NCBI GenBank assembly: GCA_947501565.1
Contig: CANMWJ010000005.1
Coordinates: 124,001 to 188,000 of the forward strand
Reading direction: 5' to 3'
Length of the DNA stretch: 64,000 bases
DNA from: an uncultured Marinobacterium sp.
GTDB taxonomy: Bacteria > Pseudomonadota > Gammaproteobacteria > Pseudomonadales > Balneatricaceae
The translations under genes and the position numbers were made by a program. Shown here piece by piece: positions 9,043-18,449 of the stretch. The notes under the pieces are model-generated. The model made no database searches, had not been told where the DNA came from, and worked only from the letters and a program-made list of their open reading frames with translations. The first letter of the stretch is position 1. Each line of letters begins with the position of its first letter.

Positions 9043-9504
9043 ATGAAATCCTTATTCATGTCGGGCATTGTGGTCCTGAGCCTTAGCATGGACGCGAGTG
9101 CCAATCTGCCCACTGCCGATTGGTCTCAGGTTCAGACAACTGCCCCTGTCAGTTCAGTGCAGGCTCTGCCCGATGAACTGAAATCCAAAACCGACCTGCC
9201 GCTTCTCAGCCGCGTGTATATCGATCTGGGGATTCACGGCCCGATCGGGCATCACGGTAGCTTTGATCTCTACTTTGGTAGCCCGCATCGCTATTACCAT
9301 CGCAGTCACTACCGGCGCTATTGGGGGCCTCCCGGCCACTACAAGCATCATCGTTACCATCGCTACCACCGCCCCTATCGACACCATTACTGGCATCCGC
9401 GCTATAAAAACCATCGCTACTGGAATAAACACTATAAACGTCACCACGATCGCCCTCTGCATCGCGGTAACCACCGGCTGCATGACAACCGACACCGTTG
9501 GTAA
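9043..9504 (+). CDS. Exported His/Tyr/Arg-rich protein, function unknown
   Basis: A 153-residue protein with a Sec-type signal peptide (likely cut after ASA, residue 20). The C-terminal half is dominated by His, Tyr, Arg and Trp, with about 22 histidines in pairs and HRY/HHR repeats. Such sequences often bind divalent metals, but no family domain is recognised. A GACGAGG ribosome site precedes the ATG. It starts 58 bases after the hydrogenase protease gene, on the same strand, so a link to nickel is tempting but unproven. A low-complexity surface or envelope protein is the alternative. Confidence 0.7.
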   Translation: MKSLFMSGIVVLSLSMDASANLPTADWSQVQTTAPVSSVQALPDELKSKTDLPLLSRVYIDLGIHGPIGHHGSFDLYFGSPHRYYHRSHYRRYWGPPGHYKHHRYHRYHRPYRHHYWHPRYKNHRYWNKHYKRHHDRPLHRGNHRLHDNRHRW

Positions 9505-9568
9505 GCGCTTGTGCAAACGTCACAGATCGTTAAAGGTATAGGGATAGGTAACAAAGGATAGGAAGTGG

Positions 9569-9880
9569 ATGTACAAGCTGAGTTTTTATGTGCCGGACGA
9601 GAACCGGGAAGCGGTTAAAAAAGCATTGTTTGATATCGGCGTCGGCCGCGTCGGCAACTACGACAGCTGCTGCTGGCAGACCCAGGGGGAGGGGCAGTTC
9701 CGCCCGCTGGAGGGCAGTGATCCCCATATTGGTATTCAGGATGTGGTGGAGTTTGTGCCGGAGTGGAAGATCGAGATGGTCTGCGCGGATGACCTGATCC
9801 ATCAGGCGGTCGCCACCCTCAAACAGGCACACCCCTATGAAGAGGTGGCGTACGCGGTGTGGCAGCTGGCAGATATCTGA
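9569..9880 (+). CDS. YqfO/NIF3-associated CutA-like domain protein
   Basis: A 103-residue stand-alone version of the domain found inserted in NIF3/YqfO proteins. The start LSFYVPDENREAVKKALF and the end HPYEEVAYAVWQL are the family signatures. The fold resembles CutA and PII proteins; the biochemical role is not known. The ATG has GGATAGGAAG a few bases upstream. It converges with the Nudix gene at 9900-10445, with only 19 bases between. Confidence 0.85.
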   Translation: MYKLSFYVPDENREAVKKALFDIGVGRVGNYDSCCWQTQGEGQFRPLEGSDPHIGIQDVVEFVPEWKIEMVCADDLIHQAVATLKQAHPYEEVAYAVWQLADI

Positions 9881-9899
9881 GCCGGCACTCTAAACGGGG

Positions 9900-10445
9900 T
9901 CAGGGCTTGCGTCGGTTCGCACTCAACTCCACATGACGCAGGGGGAACTCGCCCTGCCTGCGATCTTCGAAATAGAACTCCAGTGCATTGCGGATGGTCT
10001 GAAATGCCAGGTCATCCCAAGGGATCTCGTCTTCGCTGAACAGCGCCACCTCCAGCGATTCGCTGCTGGCTGAGAACTTAGGTTTCGGCATGTGCGCCAG
10101 GTAGAACATCTGCACCTGATTGACGTGCAGAATAGACGTCACCGTGTAGAGGCTCTGGATCTCTACCTCCGCAAACGCTTCCTCATAGGTTTCACGCAGA
10201 GCGGCCTGTTCGGTGGATTCGCCGTTCTCCATAAAACCGGCAGGCAGGGTCCAGTAACCCAAGCGGGGTTCAATCGCCCGTTTGCAGAGCAGGACTTTAT
10301 CTTCATACACCGGCAGGCACCCCGCAATAATACGTGGGTTTTGGTAGTGGATGGTGCCGCAGCTGTCGCAGATATGGCGCGGTCGGTTGTCACCTTCGGG
10401 CACCGCAATACGGACGCTGTTACCGCAGTGGCTACAGAAATTCAT
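9900..10445 (-). CDS. Nudix hydrolase with N-terminal zinc ribbon
   Basis: About 181 residues. An N-terminal zinc ribbon has two CxxC pairs (FCSHCG and CDSCG). The Nudix box begins GFMENGES and continues through RETYEEA; the last canonical glycine is replaced (EEAFA). This layout resembles NadC/NudC-like NADH pyrophosphatase relatives and a common proteobacterial family of unknown substrate. Two adjacent ATGs exist at 10448 and 10445; the AAAGGAT site is better spaced for the inner one, chosen here. Divergent from the CoA pyrophosphatase gene. Confidence 0.85.
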   Translation of the reverse strand: MNFCSHCGNSVRIAVPEGDNRPRHICDSCGTIHYQNPRIIAGCLPVYEDKVLLCKRAIEPRLGYWTLPAGFMENGESTEQAALRETYEEAFAEVEIQSLYTVTSILHVNQVQMFYLAHMPKPKFSASSESLEVALFSEDEIPWDDLAFQTIRNALEFYFEDRRQGEFPLRHVELSANRRKP

Positions 10446-10539
10446 CATCTATCCTTTTAAGAACAGGTTTGATTTTAAGGTGGGCATAGATGGAGGGACA
10501 AGGTTATCATGAACCAAAACTTCCTGCGCCCAAGGGTTT

Positions 10540-11133
10540 ATGCTGCAAGAACTGAGAGACAGACTGAACAACTATACGCCGCGCCGATTCTGTTCGGATC
10601 AACCACAGGCCAGCGTACTGATTGCGCTGACCGATCACCCCTCCGAACCGGAGGTGATCCTGACGCAGCGGGCGACACACCTTTCCAGCCACAGCGGTGA
10701 AGTCGCGTTTCCCGGCGGAAAATTCGACCATACCGATCCCGATTTGCTGTTTACCGCCCTGCGTGAAGCGGAGGAGGAGGTCGGACTCGATCCTGAGCTG
10801 GTGGATGTGGTGGGCCCTCTGGGGCAGGTGATGTCCAAGAACCGTCTGCAGGTGACGCCCTACGTAGGCATCGTGCCGCACGATGTGAGCCTGCAAGCCA
10901 ACCCGGATGAGCTGGATGCGATCTTCCGCGTGCCGCTCAGCTACCTGATCGCCGATCCCCGTCACCGTACTGATGCCATCCGACTGACCCGCACTACGCA
11001 CTATGTACCTGCGTGGGAGTTTGAGGGATATGTGATCTGGGGTCTGACCGCCTACGTGCTGGCAGAACTGCTTAACGTAGGTTTTGACGCCAAGATACCG
11101 ATGAAACCACGACCTGAACATCGAGGAGAGTGA
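10540..11133 (+). CDS. nudL: CoA pyrophosphatase (NudL-type Nudix hydrolase)
   Basis: A 197-residue Nudix protein with the CoAse signature. [14 protein letters not shown]-like wording ([15 protein letters not shown] here) precedes FPGGK, and the Nudix box [10 protein letters not shown] is intact. It cleaves coenzyme A and derivatives to 4'-phosphopantetheine and 3',5'-ADP. An AAGGG site lies before the ATG. The gamma carbonic anhydrase gene follows four bases after the stop, so the two are probably co-transcribed. Confidence 0.9.
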   Translation: MLQELRDRLNNYTPRRFCSDQPQASVLIALTDHPSEPEVILTQRATHLSSHSGEVAFPGGKFDHTDPDLLFTALREAEEEVGLDPELVDVVGPLGQVMSKNRLQVTPYVGIVPHDVSLQANPDELDAIFRVPLSYLIADPRHRTDAIRLTRTTHYVPAWEFEGYVIWGLTAYVLAELLNVGFDAKIPMKPRPEHRGE

Positions 11134-11137
11134 GCAC

Positions 11138-11665
11138 ATGTTATATACCCTGGAAGGGCAGCAAGTGAAGCTGATTGGTGAGGAACACTTTGTAGCCGAG
11201 AACGCGACCGTAATCGGCAACGTGGAGCTGCACGATCGCACCAGCATCTGGTTTAACGTGGTGATTCGGGGAGATAACGACCCGATTATCATTCGTGAGG
11301 GCACTAATATTCAGGACGGTGCCGTACTGCACACCGATCCGGGTTTTACGCTGGATGTGGGTAAAAACGTGACCGTGGGGCATCAGGCGATGTTGCACGG
11401 TTGTACCATCGGCGACAGCTCTCTGGTGGGTATTGGCGCGGTGGTACTGAACGGTGCCAGGGTTGGTAAAGGCTGCCTGATCGGTGCCAATGCTCTGGTA
11501 CCTGAGGGTATGGAGATCCCGGATTACTCGCTGGTGGTGGGTTCGCCTGCCAAGGTGAAACGTCTGCTCAGTGACGAGCAGGTGAAGGGGCTGGAAGCTA
11601 ACTCCGAGCATTATGTGGAAAACATGCGTCGGTTCCTGAAAGACTTTAAGGTGCAGGATTCCTGA
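11138..11665 (+). CDS. Gamma-class carbonic anhydrase-like protein (YrdA/CaiE family)
   Basis: A 175-residue left-handed beta-helix protein with hexapeptide repeats throughout. Metal-ligand histidines sit in [14 protein letters not shown] and LHGCTIGD, as in gamma carbonic anhydrases. The C-terminal VGSPAKV segment is typical of the YrdA group. Carbonic anhydrase activity has been doubtful for many members. It overlaps the DUF1289 gene by one base (TGATG). Confidence 0.9.
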   Translation: MLYTLEGQQVKLIGEEHFVAENATVIGNVELHDRTSIWFNVVIRGDNDPIIIREGTNIQDGAVLHTDPGFTLDVGKNVTVGHQAMLHGCTIGDSSLVGIGAVVLNGARVGKGCLIGANALVPEGMEIPDYSLVVGSPAKVKRLLSDEQVKGLEANSEHYVENMRRFLKDFKVQDS

Positions 11666-11865
11666 TGACGACCAAAACCGAAGCGGCAGCATCAACGCCG
11701 GTCCCTAATCCCTGCGTCGGGGTCTGTGCCCTGGACGAGAACGATATCTGTGTCGCCTGTCATCGCCACGGCATCGAGATCGGTGAGTGGGGGGTGCTGA
11801 CCGACGACCAGAAACGCGAGGTCTGGGCCAAAATTGCGCGTCGGGAAAAGGGCGAAATCTGCTGA
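11665..11865 (+). CDS. DUF1289 small Cys-rich protein
   Basis: A 66-residue protein of the DUF1289 family, defined by PNPCVGVC and CVACHRH, four cysteines that probably bind a metal, followed by the conserved EIGEW and a basic helix. Function unknown. The start shares a base with the stop of the carbonic anhydrase gene, indicating translational coupling. Confidence 0.88.
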   Translation: MTTKTEAAASTPVPNPCVGVCALDENDICVACHRHGIEIGEWGVLTDDQKREVWAKIARREKGEIC

Positions 11866-11910
11866 GTGACGCCGGTTTCAGGCGTTGACTCCGCTTACCG
11901 GAGAAAACAA

Positions 11911-12219
11911 ATGCATGTAATGATCGATCTCTGCGTGATCCCGCTGGGGGTGGGCGTCTCGGTGTCCGAATACGTGACCGCCTGTCAGCGTGAGCTGGAG
12001 AAAAGTGGTCTGGAATATCAGATGCACGCTTATGGCACCAATGTTGAAGGCGAGTGGGATGCGGTATTTGCGGCGGTGAAACGTTGCCACGAGGTGGTGC
12101 ATGAGATGGGGGCGCCCCGGGTAAGTACCTCGATGCGGGTGGGTACCCGTACCGACCGTGAGCAGAGCATGGCGGATAAGATCCGCAGCGTAGAGGAGAA
12201 ACTCGCCGCCGACGAGTAA
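11911..12219 (+). CDS. MTH1187/YkoF-family thiamine-binding-like protein
   Basis: A 102-residue UPF0045 protein. It begins with VMIDLCVIPLGVG and carries the conserved AYGTNVEGEWD and PRVSTSMRVGTRTD segments. Members have a ferredoxin-like fold and some bind thiamine. A GTG at 11866 in the same frame would add 15 residues, but the ATG at 11911 has a GGAG site seven bases upstream and gives the usual length. It converges with the CorB-like gene. Confidence 0.87.
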   Translation: MHVMIDLCVIPLGVGVSVSEYVTACQRELEKSGLEYQMHAYGTNVEGEWDAVFAAVKRCHEVVHEMGAPRVSTSMRVGTRTDREQSMADKIRSVEEKLAADE

Positions 12220-12264
12220 CTCTCTACGGCGGCGCAATGCCTTTGGAGCACCTTTGGAGCCGGA

Positions 12265-13539
12265 TCAGTCCTCGGACTCCGGTTCACCGTTCGCCATGAT
12301 ACGGATGGTTTTGATCAGGTTGTCGCTGATCTGCAGGGTTTCAAGCTGGTAGCGACCGATACGCATACAGGCGTTGGCGTCCGGGATCGATTCCAGCGTT
12401 TCGGTAAACAGGCCGTTGATGGTTTTCGGACCGTCGGTCGGCAGATCCCAGCTCAGTGCTTTGTTTACGTCACGGATATACGCGGTACCGTCGATGAAGT
12501 AACTGCCATCCTCCTGCGGATGGATATCCTGACTCTCCTCATTGGCGTCAGCAGACAGCTCACCCACGATCTCCTCCAGAATATCTTCCAGCGTCACGAT
12601 ACCTTCGATATCACCGTATTCATCTACTACCAGGCCCATGCGACGGCCCTGTTTCTGGAAGTGCAGCAGCTGCGTCTGCAGCGGCGTACTTTCAGGAATA
12701 AAGTAGGGTTCGGTGATCACCTGCAGAATGGCTGCTTTGGAGATGGTGCCCTGATGGAACACCTGCGCCAGATTACGCATGTGCAGGATACCGACCACCT
12801 TGTTCAGTTCACCACGATACACCGGCAGGCGGGTGTGCGCGGTGATGCTGAGCTGCTGGATGATCGCGTCGATGTCGTCATCCAGGTCGATGCCGATCAC
12901 GTCGTTACGCGGGATCATGATGTCGTTGACGGTCACCTCGCTCAGCTCCAGTACACCCAGCAGCATCGACTGGTTACGGTGTGGCAGCAGAGCGCCCGCT
13001 TCGTTTACCAGTGTGCGCAGCTCTTCGGTGCTGAGGTGGTGGTTGTTGTCATCGCTGACATTGATGCCGAACAGACGCAGGAAGGTGTTGGTGATGCCGT
13101 TAACGATCCACACCAGTGGGTAGATCAGTGTCAGCAGTGGGCGCAGTACATAGGCTGCCGGGAAGGCGATCTTTTCCGGATGCAGCGCTGCCAGTGTTTT
13201 GGGTGAGACCTCGGCGAAGATAAGGATCACCAGGGTCAGGGCCGCCGTTGCAATGGCGATACCCGCGTCGCCCCACAAGCGCACCGCCACAACGGTTGCG
13301 ATCGCAGAAGCGAGGATGTTCACGAAGTTGTTGCCGATCAGGATCACCCCGATCAGTCGGTCCGGACGCTCCAGCAGTTTGCTGGCACGGCGTGCACCGG
13401 GATGCTTCTTTTTCACCAGATGTTTCAACCGGTAGCGGTTGAGCGACATCATGCCGGTTTCAGAGCTGGAGAAAAATGCGGAGCAGAGAATAAGAAAGCA
13501 GAGGATGCCCAGTAATAGGCTTATCGATGCGTCTTCCAA
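12265..13539 (-). CDS. CNNM/CorB-type membrane protein with CBS domains
   Basis: A 424-residue HlyC/CorC-family protein. Three or four membrane helices form an N-terminal DUF21/CNNM domain (about 5-145), with the FFSSSETGMMSLNRYRL motif near residues 22-38. Tandem CBS domains (about 205-330, MIPRNDVIGID and MGLVVDEYGDIEGIVTLED) and a C-terminal CorC_HlyC domain follow. It resembles E. coli YfjD/CorB, linked to magnesium export. The only start that keeps the first helix is a TTG at 13539; no in-frame ATG lies upstream. Confidence 0.9.
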   Translation of the reverse strand: MEDASISLLLGILCFLILCSAFFSSSETGMMSLNRYRLKHLVKKKHPGARRASKLLERPDRLIGVILIGNNFVNILASAIATVVAVRLWGDAGIAIATAALTLVILIFAEVSPKTLAALHPEKIAFPAAYVLRPLLTLIYPLVWIVNGITNTFLRLFGINVSDDNNHHLSTEELRTLVNEAGALLPHRNQSMLLGVLELSEVTVNDIMIPRNDVIGIDLDDDIDAIIQQLSITAHTRLPVYRGELNKVVGILHMRNLAQVFHQGTISKAAILQVITEPYFIPESTPLQTQLLHFQKQGRRMGLVVDEYGDIEGIVTLEDILEEIVGELSADANEESQDIHPQEDGSYFIDGTAYIRDVNKALSWDLPTDGPKTINGLFTETLESIPDANACMRIGRYQLETLQISDNLIKTIRIMANGEPESED

Positions 13540-13640
13540 GACTGCATAACCTGTCTTTTATTGAGGAAGGCTCATTGTCAGTTTCCCCCCTGACAGTGTC
13601 AAGTAGCGAAATAGTTGGCTTTCAGGTGTGGTGGCTGCCC

Positions 13641-14429
13641 TTACAGCAGCCACTCCAGCACCAGTTTGCTACCGAAAAACGCCAGCGCCAGCAGAATAAA
13701 ACCACCGATGGTCCAGCGCGTTGCGGTATGGCTGCGCCAGCCGAAGAACAGGCGGCCACAGATCAGGGTGGTGTAGAGCACCCAGGCGACAATCGACAGT
13801 ACGGTTTTATGTACCAGCTGCTGTGCAAACAGGTCATCGAGGAAGATAAATCCACTGGCCAGCGCTGCGGTCAGCAGGATCAGGCCGGACCAGAGCATCT
13901 CGAACAGTAAACGCTCCATCGTCTGTAGCGGCGGCAGTGAGGCCACCAGTCCACGGGTGTGGTGGTGTTTCAGCGCTGAGTGCTGGCGTGACAGCAGGAC
14001 CGCCTGCAATACGGCAACGGTCAGGATACTATAAGCCAGAACCGACAGCAGGATATGGATGATCACCCCGCCGGTGTAGTTGCGGGCGACACTCTCTTCG
14101 GGCACAACCCCGGCCAGCAGCGTCGTAATAACCGCAATCGGCAGGACACCGACAAACAGGTTTTCGATCGGTTGGCGCAGGCTGCTGAGCAGAACGATCG
14201 CCACAACCAGCCAGGAAACCAGGCTGCCCACGGCAAAGAAACCGAGGTGAATACCGCTGTCAGGATGCAGGACCAGATACGCCGCAAGGGTGTGAGACGC
14301 AAATCCGCCCCAGCTGAGCAGCTGGTTGGTGGTGCGCGGCTGGCGCCGGGTGCCTTTCAGTATCTGCCATTGGAAAAACGTTGCTGCGCTGTAGAGGGCG
14401 ACCGCAACAAAAGTGGTGAGTAGTAGCAT
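13641..14429 (-). CDS. ypjD: Cytochrome c assembly-like inner membrane protein (YpjD)
   Basis: A 262-residue protein with eight or so hydrophobic helices of the CcsA/CcmC superfamily. It has the WGGF segment, HILLSVLAYS near the middle and a LHK-type histidine region (QLVHKTVLSI). E. coli YpjD lies beside ffh as this gene does. The frame is open further upstream, but the ATG at 14429 has AGGAGG seven bases before it and was chosen. Role unproven; haem handling is suggested only by family. Confidence 0.88.
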   Translation of the reverse strand: MLLLTTFVAVALYSAATFFQWQILKGTRRQPRTTNQLLSWGGFASHTLAAYLVLHPDSGIHLGFFAVGSLVSWLVVAIVLLSSLRQPIENLFVGVLPIAVITTLLAGVVPEESVARNYTGGVIIHILLSVLAYSILTVAVLQAVLLSRQHSALKHHHTRGLVASLPPLQTMERLLFEMLWSGLILLTAALASGFIFLDDLFAQQLVHKTVLSIVAWVLYTTLICGRLFFGWRSHTATRWTIGGFILLALAFFGSKLVLEWLL

Positions 14430-14570
14430 CCTTTTCCTCCTGCCGTACGACAGGTATACAACACTAAATGTGACAGGTCCGGTGATGGATGGGACCGTAT
14501 GCAAGCACGGTAGTTTGTCATAATTGCGGGGCGGATGAAATATGGGGTGTGGCGTTCCCTGCAGCTACGG

Positions 14571-14576
14571 TATAAT
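14571..14576 (+). promoter_or_regulatory. Promoter -10 element for ffh
   Basis: A perfect TATAAT lies 108 bases before ffh in the divergent intergenic region. No good -35 hexamer is visible at 16-18 bases, so an activator or a weak -35 is implied. Confidence 0.45.
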
Positions 14577-14684
14577 GCCCGACAACGCAAATTTTCTGAA
14601 AGTCCCGCCTGATCCATATTCAGCCCTTTGAGGAATATTCACCGTTTCACCGGTTGAACGCGGGAGACAACGCTGAGGCAGAGC

Positions 14685-16094
14685 ATGTTCGAGAATCTTA
14701 CAGAACGACTCACGCAAACGCTGAAGTCCGTTACGGGCCAGGCGAAGCTGACCGAAGACAATATTAAAGGCACCCTGCGCGAAGTACGCATGGCGCTGCT
14801 GGAAGCCGACGTTGCCCTTCCGGTTGTTAAAGAGTTCGTCAACAGCGTAAAAGAACGCGCTGTAGGTACTGAAGTCAGCAGCAGTCTGTCGCCGGGGCAG
14901 GTCTTCGTTAAGATCGTTAACGAAGAGCTGGTTAAGGTGATGGGTGAGGCCAACGAAGCGTTGAACCTGGCAGCCCAGCCACCGGCGGTTGTGATGATGG
15001 CGGGTCTGCAGGGTGCGGGTAAAACCACCTCTGTCGCTAAACTGTCCCGTTACCTGCGTGAGCGTGAGAAGAAGAAAGTGCTGGTGGTTTCTGCCGACGT
15101 CTACCGTCCGGCGGCGATCAAGCAGCTGGAAACCCTGGCGAAAGAGGTCCAGGTCGAGTTCTTCCCATCTACTGCGGAGCAGGATCCGGTAGATATCGTT
15201 AACGCGGCCATTCAGCACGCCAAGATCCAGCATCACGATGTCCTGCTGGTGGATACCGCCGGTCGACTGCACGTCGACGGCGAGATGATGGATGAGATCA
15301 AACGCCTGCACGCGGCGGTGAAGCCGGTTGAAACCCTGTTTGTGGTTGATGCGATGACCGGTCAGGATGCCGCGAATACTGCGCGCGCCTTCAACGACGA
15401 GCTGCCACTGACCGGTGTGATCCTGACCAAAACCGACGGTGATGCCCGTGGTGGTGCGGCGCTGTCTGTACGCCACATCACTGGCAAACCGATCAAATTC
15501 CTCGGTGTTGGCGAGAAGGTGGAAGCGCTTGAGCCGTTCCATCCGGATCGTGTCGCGTCCCGAATCCTGGGTATGGGTGACGTACTGTCCCTGATCGAGG
15601 AAGCGGAACAGAAGATCGATAAGAAGAAAGCGGAAAAATTTGCCAAGAAGATCCAGAAGGGCAAAGGCTTCGATCTGGAGGATTTCCGCGAGCAGATCCA
15701 GCAGATGAAAAATATGGGCGGCATGATGGGCATGCTCGACAAGCTGCCGGGTATGGGCCAGATGGCGAATGCTGCACAGATGGCCGGTGCCGAAAAAGGC
15801 GTGGGTCAGATGGAAGCGATTATCAACTCCATGACCCCGAAAGAGCGCCGCAACCCGGATATTCTTACCGGTTCCCGTAAAAAACGTATCGCCGCAGGTT
15901 CCGGCACTCAGGTGCAGGACGTTAACCGTCTCATCAAGCAGCACAAGCAGATGTCGAAGATGATGAAGAAGATGAAGGGCAAGGGCGGCATGTCCAAGAT
16001 GATGCGCAGCATGAAAGGTATGCTGCCACCGGGTATGGGCGGCGGTCCAGGTGGTATGGGCGGCATGGGTGGCGGTGGCTTCCCAGGGCGCTAA
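14685..16094 (+). CDS. ffh: Signal recognition particle GTPase
   Basis: A 469-residue SRP54 homologue. The N domain helices are followed by the G domain with P-loop GLQGAGKTT, DTAGRL, and TKTDGD, then the methionine-rich M domain that binds signal sequences and 4.5S RNA (GSGTQVQDVNRL). The tail is rich in Gly and Met. It delivers nascent inner-membrane proteins to FtsY. The ATG is preceded by GAGGCAGAGC. It is followed after 260 bases by the rpsP operon, the usual gammaproteobacterial order. Confidence 0.97.
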   Translation: MFENLTERLTQTLKSVTGQAKLTEDNIKGTLREVRMALLEADVALPVVKEFVNSVKERAVGTEVSSSLSPGQVFVKIVNEELVKVMGEANEALNLAAQPPAVVMMAGLQGAGKTTSVAKLSRYLREREKKKVLVVSADVYRPAAIKQLETLAKEVQVEFFPSTAEQDPVDIVNAAIQHAKIQHHDVLLVDTAGRLHVDGEMMDEIKRLHAAVKPVETLFVVDAMTGQDAANTARAFNDELPLTGVILTKTDGDARGGAALSVRHITGKPIKFLGVGEKVEALEPFHPDRVASRILGMGDVLSLIEEAEQKIDKKKAEKFAKKIQKGKGFDLEDFREQIQQMKNMGGMMGMLDKLPGMGQMANAAQMAGAEKGVGQMEAIINSMTPKERRNPDILTGSRKKRIAAGSGTQVQDVNRLIKQHKQMSKMMKKMKGKGGMSKMMRSMKGMLPPGMGGGPGGMGGMGGGGFPGR

Positions 16095-16187
16095 GCCTCT
16101 TCATTTTCACCGGTTCCCGGTGTGTTTCGTCGGCAGGGTGACGTTATTTCTCAGACTGACTAAGATTTAAGCAGAAACGTCTATGAA

Positions 16188-16225
16188 AGGGCGGTGAATT
16201 CGCGTAGAATTCCCGCCCTGTTTTT
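16188..16225 (+). promoter_or_regulatory. Terminator-like palindrome overlapping a putative rpsP promoter
   Basis: A strong hairpin is visible: AGGGCGG plus GAATTC (16188-16201, with one bulged T) pairs with GAATTC plus CCGCCCT (16207-16219), followed by GTTTTT. This looks like a rho-independent terminator after ffh. The same bases contain TAGAAT (16205-16210) followed by a GC-rich discriminator, as in ribosomal promoters, with a weak ATGAAA 16 bases upstream. Either or both may act on rpsP, which starts 130 bases later. Confidence 0.55.
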
Positions 16226-16354
16226 GCGTTCGTGGATCATGCCCTGGCCTGATCGGCGGACAAAGGTTGGATCGACGGTGATCTGAAACGGTTGCCGTCG
16301 GGATACGAAACTGCAGGCGATATCAAAACCTGCACAATTAAAGGGACCATTCGC

Positions 16355-16606
16355 ATGGTAACAATTCGTTTGTCTCGTGGCGGCTCTAAGAAGCGCCCTT
16401 TTTATCACCTGACTGTAGCTGACTCACGTAACCCACGTGATGGTCGTTTTATTGAGCGTGTTGGCTTCTTCAACCCTCTGGCTCGTGGTCAGGAAGAGCG
16501 TCTGCGCGTAAGCCTGGATCGCGTTGAATACTGGCAGGGTAAAGGTGCTCAGGTTTCTGACCGTGTAGCAACTCTGCTGAAAGAAGCTGCGAAAGCTGCT
16601 GAATAA
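16355..16606 (+). CDS. rpsP: Ribosomal protein bS16
   Basis: An 83-residue small-subunit protein. The N-terminus [19 protein letters not shown] and the [10 protein letters not shown] and FNP segments are family hallmarks. The frame is open 21 codons further upstream, but AAGGGA (16341-16346) is correctly placed for the ATG at 16355 and the family begins here. First gene of rpsP-rimM-trmD-rplS. Confidence 0.97.
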   Translation: MVTIRLSRGGSKKRPFYHLTVADSRNPRDGRFIERVGFFNPLARGQEERLRVSLDRVEYWQGKGAQVSDRVATLLKEAAKAAE

Positions 16607-16633
16607 TTATCAGGTTCAGGTCGGGTCAGCTAA

Positions 16634-17167
16634 ATGAGTGGAAACGCCTCCGAAAGTAAGACGATTCTGGGTCGTGTCTCCTCTGTGTATGGCGTCAAAG
16701 GTTGGGTGAAGATCTACTCTTACACCGATCCGATGGAAAACATACTGACCTACTCTCCGTGGCTGTTGAAGATCAAAGGCCAGTGGACACCGGTTGAGGT
16801 GGAAGCGGGCAAGCGTCACGGTAAAGGCCTGATTGCCAAGTTGGCTGGAGTGGATGATCGCGAGATCGCCCGTACTTATAACGGGATTGAAATTGCGGTT
16901 GAAGAGAGCCGTCTTCCGGATCTGGAAGAGGGTGAGTTCTACTGGAGCCAGCTGGAAAACCTGAACGTTTACACCGAATCCGGCCAATTGCTGGGTAAGG
17001 TGAGTCACCTGATGGAAACCGGTGCCAACGATGTGCTGGTGGTTAAAGGCAACGCCGAGAGTATTGATCGTAACGAACGCTTGATACCTTACCTGCCTGA
17101 TCAGGTGATCAAAGAAATTGACTTGGAAACAGGTGCTATTCGGGTCGACTGGGATCCGGAGTTCTAA
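16634..17167 (+). CDS. rimM: 16S rRNA processing protein RimM
   Basis: A 177-residue ribosome maturation factor. The N-terminal RimM domain holds LGRVSSVYGVKGWVKIYS, and the C-terminal PRC-barrel holds EFYWSQLENLNVYT and GANDVLVVKG. It binds uS19 and assists 30S head assembly. It starts 28 bases after rpsP, and trmD begins three bases after its stop. Confidence 0.96.
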   Translation: MSGNASESKTILGRVSSVYGVKGWVKIYSYTDPMENILTYSPWLLKIKGQWTPVEVEAGKRHGKGLIAKLAGVDDREIARTYNGIEIAVEESRLPDLEEGEFYWSQLENLNVYTESGQLLGKVSHLMETGANDVLVVKGNAESIDRNERLIPYLPDQVIKEIDLETGAIRVDWDPEF

Positions 17168-17170
17168 ACC

Positions 17171-17923
17171 GTGTGGTTTGGCGTAGTGACGCTGTTCCCG
17201 GAGATGTTTGAAGCAGTTAAGAGCTTCGGCGTTACCGGAAGAGCGGTGCGAAATGGTTCGATTGAGTTGCAGTGCTGGAATCCGCGTGACTTCACGCATG
17301 ATAAGCATCGCACTGTAGATGATCGACCGTACGGCGGTGGCCCCGGCATGCTGATGAAAGTTCAGCCGCTGCGGGACGCGATCCAGGCTGCAAAAGCTGC
17401 AGCTGGGGATGAGCAGGTGAAGGTGATCTATCTTTCGCCTCAGGGACGCCGGCTGGATCACGACGGGGTGCAGGAATTAGCAACGCGCGAGAAGCTGATT
17501 CTGGTAGCAGGGCGTTATGAAGGTATCGATGAACGCCTGATTGAAACTGAGATTGATGAAGAGTGGTCGCTGGGTGATTTTGTCCTCAGTGGCGGTGAAT
17601 TGCCCGCCATGACCATGATTGATGCAGTCTCACGCTTGGTGCCCGGTGTACTGGGGCATCAGGATTCAGCTACCGAGGATTCGTTTTCTGACGGGTTGCT
17701 GGATTGTCCGCACTATACGAGACCGGAACAGTTAGACGGAATGCAAGTGCCTGAGGTGCTGCTGAGCGGTAACCATAAGGAGATCAGACGCTGGCGTCTG
17801 AAACAGCAGTTGGGACGAACCTGGAAACGACGTCCTGAGTTGCTGGATTCTCTGGAGTTAACCAAAGAACAGCAGGCATTGTTAAAAGATTTTATCCGGG
17901 AGACCCAAGGGTCCGACGGTTGA
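17171..17923 (+). CDS. trmD: tRNA (guanine-N1)-methyltransferase
   Basis: A 250-residue SPOUT methyltransferase making m1G37 in tRNAs. Motifs include [13 protein letters not shown] near residues 53-65 and the trefoil-knot S-adenosylmethionine site [13 protein letters not shown] near 133-145. It starts with GTG; no ATG is available at the family-conserved N-terminus ([13 protein letters not shown]). Position between rimM and rplS is standard. Confidence 0.97.
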   Translation: MWFGVVTLFPEMFEAVKSFGVTGRAVRNGSIELQCWNPRDFTHDKHRTVDDRPYGGGPGMLMKVQPLRDAIQAAKAAAGDEQVKVIYLSPQGRRLDHDGVQELATREKLILVAGRYEGIDERLIETEIDEEWSLGDFVLSGGELPAMTMIDAVSRLVPGVLGHQDSATEDSFSDGLLDCPHYTRPEQLDGMQVPEVLLSGNHKEIRRWRLKQQLGRTWKRRPELLDSLELTKEQQALLKDFIRETQGSDG

Positions 17924-17940
17924 ATATTTAGGAGCGAGCC

Positions 17941-18297
17941 ATGAGCAGCAAGAACCTGATTATTCAGCAGATTGAAGCTGAACAGAAAACTAAAGAAGTG
18001 CCAGAATTCGGCCCGGGTGACACCGTTGTCGTACAGGTAAAAGTAGTAGAGGGTTCCCGTACCCGTCTGCAGGCGTTCGAAGGCGTAGTTATCGGTAAGC
18101 GTAACCGCGGCGTGAACTCTGCATTCACCGTACGTAAGATCTCTCACGGTGTTGGTGTGGAACGTACTTTCCAGACTTACAGCACTACTGTAGACAGCAT
18201 CTCCGTTAAGCGTCGCGGTGACGTGCGTAAAGCGAAGCTGTACTACCTGCGTGAGCGTAGCGGTAAGTCTGCACGTATTAAAGAGAAGCTTAACTAA
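17941..18297 (+). CDS. rplS: Ribosomal protein bL19
   Basis: A 118-residue large-subunit protein at the 30S-50S interface. It shows [17 protein letters not shown] and the GVGVERTFQ and [14 protein letters not shown] segments of the family. TTAGGAGCG lies before the ATG. Last gene of the operon, with a strong terminator 22 bases downstream. Confidence 0.97.
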   Translation: MSSKNLIIQQIEAEQKTKEVPEFGPGDTVVVQVKVVEGSRTRLQAFEGVVIGKRNRGVNSAFTVRKISHGVGVERTFQTYSTTVDSISVKRRGDVRKAKLYYLRERSGKSARIKEKLN

Positions 18298-18319
18298 GCA
18301 CTGCTTAGTACAGTTTCGG

Positions 18320-18347
18320 AAAAAGCGGCTTTTTAGCCGCTTTTTTT
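18320..18347 (+). terminator. Rho-independent terminator after rplS
   Basis: An AAAAAGCGGCT stem pairs with AGCCGCTTTT around a short T-rich loop and ends in a run of seven T residues. Confidence 0.93.
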
Positions 18348-18449
18348 ATGTCATCTCCCCGGCTGTTGGCGGACGTCAATGGCATTCTCAGCAAGCCTTG
18401 CCTATAGTGTTTCTACTCATCTCCTAGGGAACCTGGTTTAAGGATATCG

